From Pocillopora verrucosa (taxonomy: Eukaryota; Cnidaria; Anthozoa; Scleractinia; Pocilloporidae): a stretch of 64,000 bases of DNA. The DNA is taken from positions 16,546,219 through 16,610,218 of the forward strand of contig NC_089322.1 of assembly GCF_036669915.1 (NCBI RefSeq). Reading direction: 5' to 3'. Positions within the stretch are counted from its first letter, which is position 1; every line of letters begins with the position of its first letter. Made by a program: the position numbers and the translations under genes. Positions 1 to 10,160 of this stretch are shown here, in pieces. A model generated the notes under the pieces. That model did no database searches, was not told where the DNA came from, and saw only the letters and a list, made by a program, of their open reading frames with translations.

Positions 1-507
1 GTACATATCATATAAAGTTACTATGGCAATATAAGAACCGCAATCAGATTAATTAATTAATGAACTATTATTACCGACCTTTGCTGTATATTCAAACTTT
101 CACGATGCCACACAACGACAGCATCAAGGGGAAAAATTCCCTATTTTGTGCATACACTGTCCGAACAGACTGGGTTCGGAAACATCTAAACTCTATTAAA
201 AGTACAAAACTTTGCATGCTGATCAACACAGTTTACGTGTTTCGAGCCTACGAGCGATGCGAGCGTGACAGAGATCCGCGAGAAAACAAAACATCACTTT
301 CACATTCATTCCTCATATCCGTTATCCTTTTCCCTATTCCTGATTTTGCTAACGAGAAGTTACACCCGAGCTTGTCCGATCTTGTCCGAACGATTTCCGA
401 ATATCGTGTCGTACTGTTAAAATGGCCGCTTGGAGAGTACTTCAAGAACACTGGAAGAATCTTGAAGTGGTATGAGAGGCTTTTGCACACTGAAACAGAG
501 GAGAAAA
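1..507 (+). promoter_or_regulatory. 5' leader of RNF8-like copy 1
   Basis: The window opens in a TATA-like string (catatcataTAAAG) that recurs before RNF8-like copies 2 and 3 and at the end of each CCAAT/E2F module. The leader holds a reading frame from an ATG at 105. The same frame is open in copies 2 (38726-39100) and 3 (58971-59345), about 124 codons each. In copy 1 it runs on to 545, past the RNF8 start, because the segment near 451 differs by a few bases. I do not recognise the encoded peptide and treat it as leader with a possible upstream ORF. An ATG at 472 is in frame with the RNF8 start at 508, but copy 2 lacks it, so 508 is the better start. Confidence 0.4.
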
Positions 508-2922
508 ATGCTCCGTCTGCAGAGGGTCGAGGGGAATTGCTATGATCCATCTCTACAACCAGAAAAAATTTTGCTAAAACCGACTGTCACTCGTCTCGGA
601 CTCAGTGATGAATATTCAGATGTTGTTATTGACAGTGTGATATCTCCTTTAATGATCAGTCGTGTTCACGCTGAAATTCATTTCAGCAATGGAAAATTCA
701 GAATTGATTGTAAAGGACTGAACGGGCTGCTAGTCAACAAAACAAAGCGTAGCTCTGCTGTCCTATGCGATGGTGATGTTGTTGTCTTTGGAGGTGCTGG
801 CGTTAAAACGAAAGAAGGACAGAGTTTGTCAGCTTAGGATTCGGAGCTTGTGTATGTTTTTAATGAGGTCTGCCAGAATGATTCTGAAGAAGTGGGCTCC
901 CTTGGGGAAGGAACAAGCGATGGAAGCGTGTGAAGGCGAAGCAAACGGAAAAAGCCCGTATCACTAAGTGAAGGAGTGAGGTGTGGGTACATAACACTCA
1001 GAAGTAGGGGTAGTAATGATGGAGAGTAGGGTCACTTGACCTAGAAAAGGAGTGTAGGGTACTAGACAGAGAAATAAATACTTTGGAGAAGAATTTCAAG
1101 GGGGTGGTGTGGGTTGAGATCATAGAAATTACAACAACCTCTTGTCTCTTTCACTTCCTTAGCAGATACTATTTTGTCTGTAACTCTTAAGCGGGATCAA
1201 GATCATACCCAGTTTTTTATTATTTTGTGATTTTACATGAAGACTATCATCTTTCTTCCAAGGGTCAAATATACATTTTCCCCAAAGGTGTAGGGGCATC
1301 TTCATATCTTAGATTCTAACACCCTAACCAGTTCATTTTTAATATTTTGTTGATAGTTGTATTGTATAATTTCATAACTTCTGAAACCCTCATCTTGAAT
1401 GAAAACAGACAGCTGTACAGGCCTCTTAAGTTACCAGGATCTCCCGAAACAGGTTCCCACTCATTACACCTCCTTAACATAACCATTTTGTTGTATGTGT
1501 TCCTAAAATCAAGTTCCAGACTGCTAAAAATAAGACCAAGTGTCAAGACCTAATCTGAACTTCTTAGTGAATGTTGATGGGCCTGTCAAAATTCTAATAT
1601 TTTTGTAATTTTCAGTTCTCCATGTGAAAAGAAGACTAAAGGCAGCATGGACGATAAGCAGGTAGATAAACTTGGGCTTCTGATTTAATGATTATCAAGT
1701 GGCAAATTACTATTTTTTTATATCATTTTTAAAGAAAAGGCAAAGAGAAAACAAATTTACCTTATATCTTTACCACTGAAATTAAATTTATAGGGTTATG
1801 ACCCTAAGGACAGGTTATTTCAAGAGATCTAACCCAAACCATGGTTTTACACATTCAGTGGATCCAAGGCTTTCTCTATAACAGGGTTGTTGATTTTATT
1901 AAATTGTCATCTCCATTTACTGTCAGCTTTTGGCCCTCTTGACAATGTTCACAAAAGCAAATGCTCAGATGAAAGTTCCAGCTAAATTGAAGATTATTTA
2001 GGATGAGGTCTTGTGAAATAATGGCTAAACTTTGTTTAAATAATTAGATCAAGAAAGCAACTTCTATGGATAAGTTTTAGTACCATGTATTCTAATATTT
2101 ACCGGGTAGCATATGGACATTATTAAGTAACAGACTTAATCACTTCTGAAAATCCAAGAGTTAAAAGAGATGAATTTTACATTTTATCAGGATTATCAAT
2201 TTCTCAGGGTATCATTTATACATTGTGTTCTGTGGCATGTATCAAAACCATGAATATTCTTTTCCAATCCCAGGGTTTTGAAGTTGATCAAAAAGCTGAT
2301 CCACAGGAAGAAGTAAACATCACTGAAGGTACATTTAACTCCAAGAAGTGAATTAAACTGAACTTTATCTTATGTAATGTTACAAATGTAGGATGCAACT
2401 CTCCACTGAAGGCATCTGTCTATTGTAGGGATGTGAAGAAAAAAGCCCTTAATGCCACTTTTGATAAAAAAGAGTAAATAAAGTATTTTTGCAAGCAAAG
2501 TGACCCAACTAGTGGGTTACCCCCAGCATTTTATCAGGCTTCCCTGAAAATTATCTGGTACCCAGTTATACTCCTCTTACTTTTGATTTAATGCTACATG
2601 ACTTTGTATATTCTCCATCAAAATTGCAAGTATTCCTCCAACAAAAGTCTGGGAGAAAATTATTATCAATTGCATTAATGGTTACATAGCCAGGGCTCAT
2701 GTTAAATTTTTATTTCATTTAGTAGATGACAGCAGATCAAAGAAGTGCTTGAAAGATTTAAATGAGGAGCTACTTTGCTGTATCTGTCATGAACTGATGG
2801 TATTGGCACACACTTTGCCTTGCTCACACACTTTCTGTTTTGGTTGTATCAGGGACTGGCTTTGGTGAGACATCACAGAGCATTTTTTTAGTTCTAAAGT
2901 CATCTTAATCTGTAACTTTTTA

Positions 2923-3122
2923 ACCTCTAAGGGTGATTAGCATCTAATTTCTCCTTACAATATCACCCTTAAATCACACATTAAAGTTGTGAGAATAAAG
3001 GAAACAACCAGCAACGTAAGAAGTATTTGATTGTGAAACAAATTCTCCTTGTCAGCACCTTTGGGAATGTATATATAGAGAACAGTATAGAGAATATACA
3101 CAGTGATGTTAAGGTGTAAAGG
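2923..3122. mobile_element. TTAA-flanked MITE in RNF8-like copy 1, intron 4
   Basis: A segment of about 200 bp between two TTAA tetranucleotides (2919-2922 region and 3123-3126). It starts CCTCTAAGGGTGATTAGC and ends GGTGTAAAGG. The same element sits at equivalent positions in the other RNF8-like copies (41665-41860 and 63316-63510), so it predates the duplication. Related sequence recurs in inverted orientation at 3593-3796 and in direct orientation at 5329-5534. It has no coding capacity. TTAA targets are typical of piggyBac-type non-autonomous elements; the family assignment is inference. Confidence 0.5.
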
Positions 3123-3592
3123 TTTAAGGTGAATCTGTTGGGTCATGTGAAAATTGATTTGACAGCAGTTATTCAACCACACAAAATAGTAGAATGTTTT
3201 GATTCAGAAACAACAAAATAGTCATAGGTCAAACAGAATCATTATTTCATAAAAACTTATTAGTTCACTTGTTTTTGCAAAGAAAAGAACCTTGATACAA
3301 TTGATGTGTAATCTTCAATTGCAAAGGCATAATGTGTGGACTCTATCCTATTGGTTCTTAAATTGAGCTTCTAACCAATCACATTTGAGAATTTTATTTC
3401 AGTTTCATTCACAAATGTGATTGTATTGATTGATATAATTGAAAGAGTGCTTAGAAGAATAAAATGACATGTTAATAAGCAAAAAGTATTGAAGTTATTT
3501 TTCTTGTTTCTACTTAGTCATTCAAAAGACTGTCCAAACTGTAGAGCAAAGGCTCAACTCAAGTCTGCTGTACCAGTGAAGGTGAGTGAATC

Positions 3593-3796
3593 CTTTACAC
3601 CCTAACATCAGTATGCATATTCTCCATACTGTTTGCTCTACATTTCTTAAAGTGCTGACAAGGAGAAATTGTTGAACAATCAAGGGCTTCTTTAGTCAGT
3701 GATTATTTCCTGTTTCTCATGACCTTAATGTGTGATTCAGGGATGATATTGTGAGGAGAAATTAGATGCTAGTCACTCTTAGGGTTCTAAGGGTTA
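3593..3796. mobile_element. MITE abutting the exon-5 donor of RNF8-like copy 1
   Basis: About 204 bp beginning CCTTTACACCCTAACATCAG and ending TTAGGGTTCTAAGGG. It is close to the reverse complement of the 2923-3122 element: both contain the ATTAGCATCTAATTTCTCC block or its complement. It begins about 10 bases after the exon-5 splice donor (GTGAGT at 3582). Its orthologue in copy 2 is about 42237-42444, and its start is visible at the window end in copy 3. It could affect splicing of the preceding exon, but nothing here shows that. Confidence 0.45.
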
Positions 3797-4421
3797 TCAG
3801 TTATTAGTTGGAGGGGTGATTAGAAAAGAGCCTTAAGGTTATTTTTTATGGAACACCAACTTCTTTCTTTTTTGTAACGTAATGCAAAACAATGTGGAAG
3901 GAAAATCTTTTAGTTCATCACAAGTCATTTAAGGCTTTTTTTTTCTCTCCACTTCTTCAATTTTGCTTGCGCAGTTAGTGAAAGTTAAGGTGAATTGTAT
4001 TCTATAAGACTTTCTCACATTATTTAAGGGTCATGTTTTGACAGATTGTGACATCCTAGAATAGGGGTGGATTTTAAACACTGTACTTGAGATGTATTTG
4101 CTTGTCTGTCAAGACCAGTCTGTGTCAGGTCTAGATGCATTCTCTACAAGTTTAACATGCATATTTTTGTGCTCTTATCATTGAACTGCTCTATAAACTT
4201 ACTCAATGACTCAATTCTTATTCACATGTAAACACTTTTTTTTTCATTTCTGTGACATGTCCTGTATTTTGCATATCAGAGACAAGAATTTAATTGTAAT
4301 GATAATGAGTAAGTGCTAAGCTTTCTGTTTGACCTTCCAGGTGCTAGACAATACAATAAACAAAGTAGCAGAAGAAGTTCTCATTCCAGAGGAACTTGAA
4401 GAAAGGTAGCTGAAAATTCAG

Positions 4422-6808
4422 GTGAGCAGTGATTTGAAAAAAAACCTTCCACTTTTGTTGTTGCAGTTAAGTTTTGTATTTGATCTTTTAATAAACAAAT
4501 TCTTATGAACTGAACATATCATTCCTATAACATTTTTCTTGTCTTTCTAACATAATTAAAACAAATAATTAACAATTGTATTTCACCTCAGTGGAGGTGA
4601 ACAATGGTGGATATTTACCTTGCCATTTTGTGGCTCAGTTAATATCCACCAATATTCACCAACACTTTGGTGAACAATTGTTTTGATATATACCATACAG
4701 AAACCAAAAAAATTAGTTCATTTCTGTCAATATAACAAAAAATGGTTGAAATTAATTTTGTCTCTTCACCTGCTTGGCAGTGAATAGTACTTGCTGATCT
4801 CTTCTGAACAAAGGAATCAGTACACATGAAAAGCACTATTCACCTGAGTGTGTGATATTTTCTGACAAGTGATGTTTGCATGTGTAAGATTCTTTGTGAA
4901 CTGCTGTGTACAAAAGATTAAGAAAGCAAAATCAAATTTACCAGTATTGCTTTTTCATGTAATTTCACTTTTGTTTATAGAAAATTGCATGTACATGTAA
5001 TATTTTTTTTGTCAATTCTCTGAAACATATCAGATATTTTTGTCTTCAAGATTGTTCTTGTTTGTTTGTTTTTAATTTTTTAGCTGCTTAAGCCTCCTAC
5101 ATGTGACTGGTAGTGTGTTAAATAGCTTTTTGTGATGCTTTCAGTGCTAGTGACTCCAACAGAAAAAGAGCAGCATCCCCATCTGTACCCACACCCCATA
5201 CTCATGACCCCCTCTAAGGACTGCACCTGAAGAGGCTGCTCCCAAGGTAAGTCTGGACAAGCTGTGAATTCATCAAATAGGAAATTATAAGATTAAATAA
5301 GAAGATTAAATATGAGATGGCAGCTTAACCTGTTCTCTTAGGAGTGATTAGCATCTAATTTCTCCATTCAATATCACCCCTGAATCAAACATTAAGGTCA
5401 TGAGAAAGTAGGAAATGATCACAAACTAAAAAACCCTCTTGATTGTTAATCAAATTCTCCTTGTCAGCACCTAAGGAAATGTTTAGAGAACAGTAGGGAG
5501 AATATGTATGCTAATGTTAGGGAGTGAGGGGTAAATGTCTAGAGCTCTGAGTTCAAGACTTGGACATGTTGCTGTGTTGTGTTCTTGGGTGAGACACTCT
5601 ACTTTTACAGGGTTCTCTCCACCCAGGATTATATATGGATACTGCTGTCAAGGAAACCTGATGAAATGCTGGGGGGTAACCTGCAATGGACTGACATCCC
5701 ATCTGGGAAGTGTGGGGGGGGGGGGGGGGGTGTAAAACCAAAACCTAAAAAATCTCATAGACCAACCAGATGAAAAGAAAATAACACGAGCAGGTGATAA
5801 GAACTGACAGTGAAAACAAACAAACTGGCTGAGGGGCAAGAAAATGAGAGTGATCAAGATGAGAGCAATATTTTTTATCTCTCTTCTCATTAGCAGTCAA
5901 TTTACTATAGTCCACTTTAATCATCATTGGCAGTCCATTGCAGGTGATGTTGACTGAGAAACAGTTAAGTGCTTTAGGGGCATTGATGCTCTGCAAGTTC
6001 AGCATGTGAGCAGCACAGTCTACTGCAATGGTTGCATTTAAGACTGTCAGTTGTTGGTGTGCCTCCTTTTGTTAGCTGCTTGAAACTCTGTGGGCAACAG
6101 CTGATTCCCCCCCCCCCCTCTATATCCAACCCCATTGATAAATAACGATTGTCACCTTAGTAAGATTTTTCAGTGATTTTTACTTTCCCAAACTTAATTT
6201 CCCTGAATGCACCGCTTTTATTAGTTTCCGTTTAAGGAGATAAAAGCATGGCATCTACCTACCTTATTTGCTTTTGCAGGAATTGCATTTGAGATGTATT
6301 TAGAAACCGTCTATAGACTGAGGAGTGTTTTGATTGCATCAAGTTGCAATTGCTATTTAGGTATTCCATGCATGCAGGAGTTTTCATGAACAAGTTCCTT
6401 TAAATAGTATGAAATATAAATTGATTGAATGAATTACTGATATTATAGGATACTTTTCACTGTACTCATGAACTGAGTACAGTTCTCCTTTAGGTTCAAA
6501 TAGTGTTGACCATCGTTGAAGTGATATCTTACTGAATGCATTTTGAATAAATTTACTTGTTTGATTTGCAAAAGTGTGTTACTGTGCAACAAGAATGGCT
6601 GCATGAGTAATGGTAAGTTATCTTTTTTGTTGTATTAAAATCTCATCTTTGGCTGAAGTAGGCTATTTAGGATTATTTTTTTGACTATGCCAGATTGCAT
6701 CAGTTGATAGCTAAGCTGTGAAGTTCATGAGAAACCCTTCCACCTTACTTGGTTCAGTTTAAGAGCCAAGTTAACCAAGATGTTGTCTTGCAAATTCTCA
6801 CTCTTCAG
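4422..6808 (+). other. 3' region of RNF8-like copy 1; possible exon 7; MITE; homopolymers
   Basis: A candidate seventh exon lies at 5145-5246 (ttcag acceptor, gtaagt donor, 102 bp), matched by 43989-44090 in copy 2. Entered in phase 0 it hits a stop within three codons in both copies, so it may hold only the end of the reading frame and 3' UTR. A MITE relative follows at 5329-5534, then a 17-base G run at 5714-5730 and a C run near 6107-6118. From about 6290 the sequence joins the POC1-remnant block that also follows every TRIM gene. I see no other gene. Confidence 0.35.
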
Positions 6809-7773
6809 AGACAGAGCAAATTAGATGAAGTAGCAGGGGGGATTCAGGGGAGGCTGATGGTTTGGGAGGCATTCCAGCTACACAGCCTCTGCCAGGGCCC
6901 TCACCACACCCCTGGAAAGGAGAGATATTCCTCCACAGTTGAGCATAACCCTGGAGCACATTGTTGGCCAGCTGGATGTGCTCACACAGGTTAGTTGTGG
7001 AAAAATTTGTGAACAGGGAATTGTTTTGGAAACCAAATGCCGGGGGGGGGGGGTTGGGGACGGGGGATGCACTCCTGTTAGTGACCCCATCACGCTGCCA
7101 TTTATAGGGGAGAATACCAGGGGTTGAAGAGGGACCCGTGCTAGGGGGAAAGGAGCAAAAGGTGTGGCCCAATGAAAAGCTTACACATATCACCTATCGA
7201 TCAATATCCATTTTAAAACACCCTTCCTTTAACAAGACACAAGACTTAGAAACGGGGGACACAGCTTTCGCATACTCAATTTTTGCTAGTTCCTTTTACC
7301 AGTCTTTGAGAAGCATAGATTCATTTAGCCTGAATTAGGCGGTCTTCTTCTTTGTTTGGGGGGGGGGAGAGGGAGGAAGGGGGATGGTATGGAAGCACCA
7401 CAGTTGCTCTTTCTCTCTCCCCCCTCCCCCTGGGAAAAGGAATACCTGATCGCAAGATGGACCTCATTTCTGAAACAGCGACTGGTGACCAAGTCCGTGG
7501 CCCTCGTCGGGAAAAAGGTCACGAACAGTCTAATATGAGGTTTTTGTTGTACAGAGACGAGGCAAAGATTTCATGCAACACGGAGATGTATTAGCTTATG
7601 CTGAAGCGAAAATATTTTTTAGAGTAAGGGAGATACTCTGATATTCATTGCGCCGCCTTTTGTTGCAGACAGTTTCAGTTTTGGAACAAATGCTGACGAT
7701 GACTGAGAATAAATTACGAAAATGCCTGGGTAATCAACAGAAAATAACTATACAGATCAGACCTAATGAGTAG
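6809..7773 (+). pseudogene. POC1-like C-terminal exons, copy 1
   Basis: POC1 is a centriole protein with a WD40 propeller and a conserved C-terminal POC1 helix. Only the last two coding exons are here. The penultimate exon (6809-6989, donor gttagt) should read SKLDEV...LEHIVGQLDVLTQ, but indels around 6835-6850 shift the frame. The last exon (7669-7773) is intact, encodes TVSVLEQMLTMTENKL and ends IRPNE before TAG. The pairing LEHIVGQLDVLTQ then TVSxLEQxLTxTExKL is the POC1 signature as I know it from the family. The intron holds G runs at 7042-7053 and about 7358-7367. With no WD40 exons nearby, this is a duplicated 3' fragment rather than a gene. Confidence 0.75.
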
Positions 7774-8094
7774 CTCGATGCGGCGTCAGTATAAAGAGAC
7801 TTAATCACTAGACATGTTCAGAATTCTTTTAAGACTAGTCTTTGTATGGTAATATTGTAAAGTATGAAAGAAATTTTCAATTGAGTGTCGAAAGTAGTCA
7901 TGGATATAGTCATGGGCATTGGTTTAGCTTGACTATAGTCTGTTATTGGTTTAGCGAGCCTATGCCGCCCTCTTGACCAATCAGGTACGAGCCTTATCAA
8001 GATCGAGTGTGGAGTAGGGCCATTCGTATATTTCCAACACTGAGTATCAAAAGTGATGCTGGATTGCTTTGGTTTTGCTTCACTTCGTTGTGTG

Positions 8095-8442
8095 ATTGGT
8101 CCAGAAAACTCGTGTCACAATCTCAACCAATCAAATTTAAAACTAAAACCAAACACGACTTGGTCACTCGCGTTTTCCCGCGCTTTAAGGAGGTTGCCTG
8201 TTTCTACTCTGTGTTCTCATTGGCTAATAATCATGGTAACCTTTTTTCTGATTGGCAGTTGTCATCACAACTGGATTTGGATTTTCGATACTCAATTGAA
8301 AAGTGCTCGACGATTGGCAGTTGTGATCAATTTGGGTTTGGTGATCCAGTTGTGATCAATTTGGAATTGGACACTCGATTTAAAATTCGCTTTTTGAGAA
8401 TACAGTGTTGTATATCTGTGTGCATGTACATATCATATAAAG
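8095..8442 (+). promoter_or_regulatory. Promoter-like module: five CCAAT boxes, E2F site, TATA
   Basis: ATTGG or CCAAT occurs at 8095-8099, 8127-8131, 8219-8223, 8251-8255 and 8313-8317. A perfect E2F-type TTTTCCCGCGC lies at 8173-8183 and a TATAAAG at 8436-8442. The module follows the last POC1 exon and precedes the long TRIM1 upstream region. It recurs after other POC1 remnants, with the E2F site at 15185, 24186, 34575, 47066 and 54414. Before RNF8-like copies 2 and 3 only the TATA end remains. NF-Y plus E2F is a familiar layout of cell-cycle promoters. What it drives here is not shown. Confidence 0.4.
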
Positions 8443-10160
8443 TTACTAAGGCAATATCAGAACTACAAGTAGGTAAATAAACTATTTATACCTACCTTTG
8501 CTGTATGTTTGGAATGAGAACTTGGTTTACATTTAATCGGAGGTTGAAGTAGCTTTTTTGTGAGCTGATTTTATTTTCTGGTGTTCTCTGTATTCAATGT
8601 TCTTATATGTTTTAAAATTGTTTTTGGTTTAAATACGTAGTCAGTAACTATAGATCCACGGCCAAGTAATGGCTTCTCAGGGTTGTCAAAAAGATTTTGT
8701 GTAACAGCCGTCAATTCAGTGTCAATTCCACGTTTTATTCGATCCGAACAAATACGCTCAGCACACTGTTTGAATACAATACTGTATGAGAAATCCTTTC
8801 AAACAAAGAAGTGTCCTTTTCCGTAACCTTGAAAAGTGGTACAATATCCGTAGTGATTTCGTAATGTTCTATTTCCTCGATGTGAGTCTAGTTAAACGAT
8901 CCTCATCCGAAAAATAAAGGCGAGAATAACAGGCGATGAAAACATACGTGCGCCGAGGTTTAACGTAGTGTCGAATGGCAAAACCTCGGCAGAGACTGGC
9001 CCTAGTCCTCAGGGAAGATACCGCTGACATTTAGAGTAACTGGACTGTGATACAAAGAAGGCCGCACTAAAAAGTTTTATTTCCACCATTGTCATGCTTC
9101 TATGCCTGTTACCGGCTTATTGTAACAAACCTGCCTTCTATGTAGAAAGGGCTTATCTAGAATGTTACGTATTATCTTTTTCAAACTTTTAAATGCCGAT
9201 TAACAACAGCATTAGGCGTCAAAATCTCCTATTTGATGCATACACTGTATTCAAACAGCCTTGGACCGAAGGCGAGACCACATCAGCTTCACCCTCTGTT
9301 AGGCTGTCACCGAGCGCTTGAAAAGCGAAGAACTTAGCTAAGAAGGTGACTCCTCCATCTACTTTCAACCGAGTCTCTTTTTTTCCCTCATCATCCCACC
9401 CTCCCTTCCCCCGTTCTGTTCACATGTGTTGAACCGGAAGACTGATGTTTGAAAGTTGCACAAGTTTCTTGGAATCTCAACTCACTATACGGCGATAAAT
9501 ATAGCCATGATAAAATGAGGTGGATGGTATAATTTCAAACGTTTGCAGCGTGTTCTTTTCGTGATACAATGGCTAGAGCGACACATTCGGTCACGCTATG
9601 GAATCGATATAGTTACGCAGTGATGGAGAAAGTAGACAGTAGGTGAATAAAATTGAAATGCAAAACTGTCAATCTCTGTGCAAAGATCACATGATTCTCA
9701 AGGGATCTAATTCGCTTCTTTAAATATAATTCAGTTTCTCGGAATCTCAGACAAAAGAAGGTGTGTTTCTCTCGGCAATTCGTGATGGAGTCGCTTCCAA
9801 AAAACCTCTCTAATAATTTTCGTGTGGAATCAAAAAAGTTTCTCGGAATCCCAAACTCACTAAACGGCGTTAAATGTAGCGATGATAAAATGAGCTAGAT
9901 GGTACATGAACAAACGTTCCCAGCGTAGTGTATCTCGTGATACAGTGGCTACAGCGACACATTCGGTCGCGCTATGATAATCGATTTTACTACGCAGTGA
10001 TAGAGAAAGTAAACAATAGGTGAATAAAATTGTAATTCAAAACTGTCAATCACGCGATCCTACAGACATCTGCTTCGCTGCTTTAAATAGAATGCTAATC
10101 CAAGTTCAGTCTCTCGGAATCTCAAACAAAATAGGGCTGTGTTTTACTCAGCAATTCGTG
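8443..10160 (+). other. TRIM1 upstream region with duplicated leader
   Basis: No gene is supported. The segment from about 9470 to 9660 is repeated at about 9835-10030: the ctcactaaacggcg block, gataaaatgag, the acattcggtc block and gtgaataaaattg. Between the two lies a truncated copy of the TRIM start at 9785, whose ATG GAG TCG CTT is followed by unrelated codons and a stop. The TRIM1 frame is open back to 10020, adding 47 residues, but TRIM3 has an in-frame TGA in the equivalent stretch, so I treat this part as 5' UTR. Confidence 0.5.

Larger units (their letters stand above)
508..4421 (+). pseudogene. RNF8-like FHA-RING E3 ligase, copy 1, inactivated
   Basis: Six exons align with copies 2 and 3: 508-980 (FHA), 1616-1661, 2274-2328, 2723-2864 (first RING half), 3518-3581 (second RING half) and 4341-4421, with GT/AG borders and matching phases. 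RNF8 is a nuclear ubiquitin ligase that reads phosphothreonine through its FHA domain at DNA breaks. Recognition rests on the PLMISRxH and LNGxxxN strings in the FHA, the C3HC4 RING, and VLDNxINK just after the RING, all RNF8 features. This copy is dead in several ways: TAC to TAG at 835-837 (codon 110), CGA to TGA at 931-933 (codon 142), and TAG at 4407-4409 in the last exon. It has also lost the phosphothreonine-binding Arg: GRS reads GLS at codon 32 (601-603). The RING exons are still open. Age cannot be judged without alignment. Confidence 0.85.

Noticed and set aside
248..550. Minus-strand frame over the RNF8-like leader
   Set aside because: It mirrors the leader and FHA region, contains no motif, and the + strand explains the conservation.
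5745..6005. Minus-strand frame near the 3' end of RNF8-like copy 1
   Set aside because: It could be an exon of an opposite-strand gene, but no family is recognised and it overlaps homopolymers; its recurrence in copy 2 follows from duplication.
6749..7522. Several short frames around the first POC1 remnant
   Set aside because: Frame-shifted readings of the decayed POC1 exon and G-rich intron, not separate genes.
10020..10160. N-terminal 47-residue extension of TRIM1 (and 49430-49570 of TRIM4)
   Set aside because: TRIM3 has a stop in the equivalent leader, and MESLLK precedes the RING by the usual short distance.
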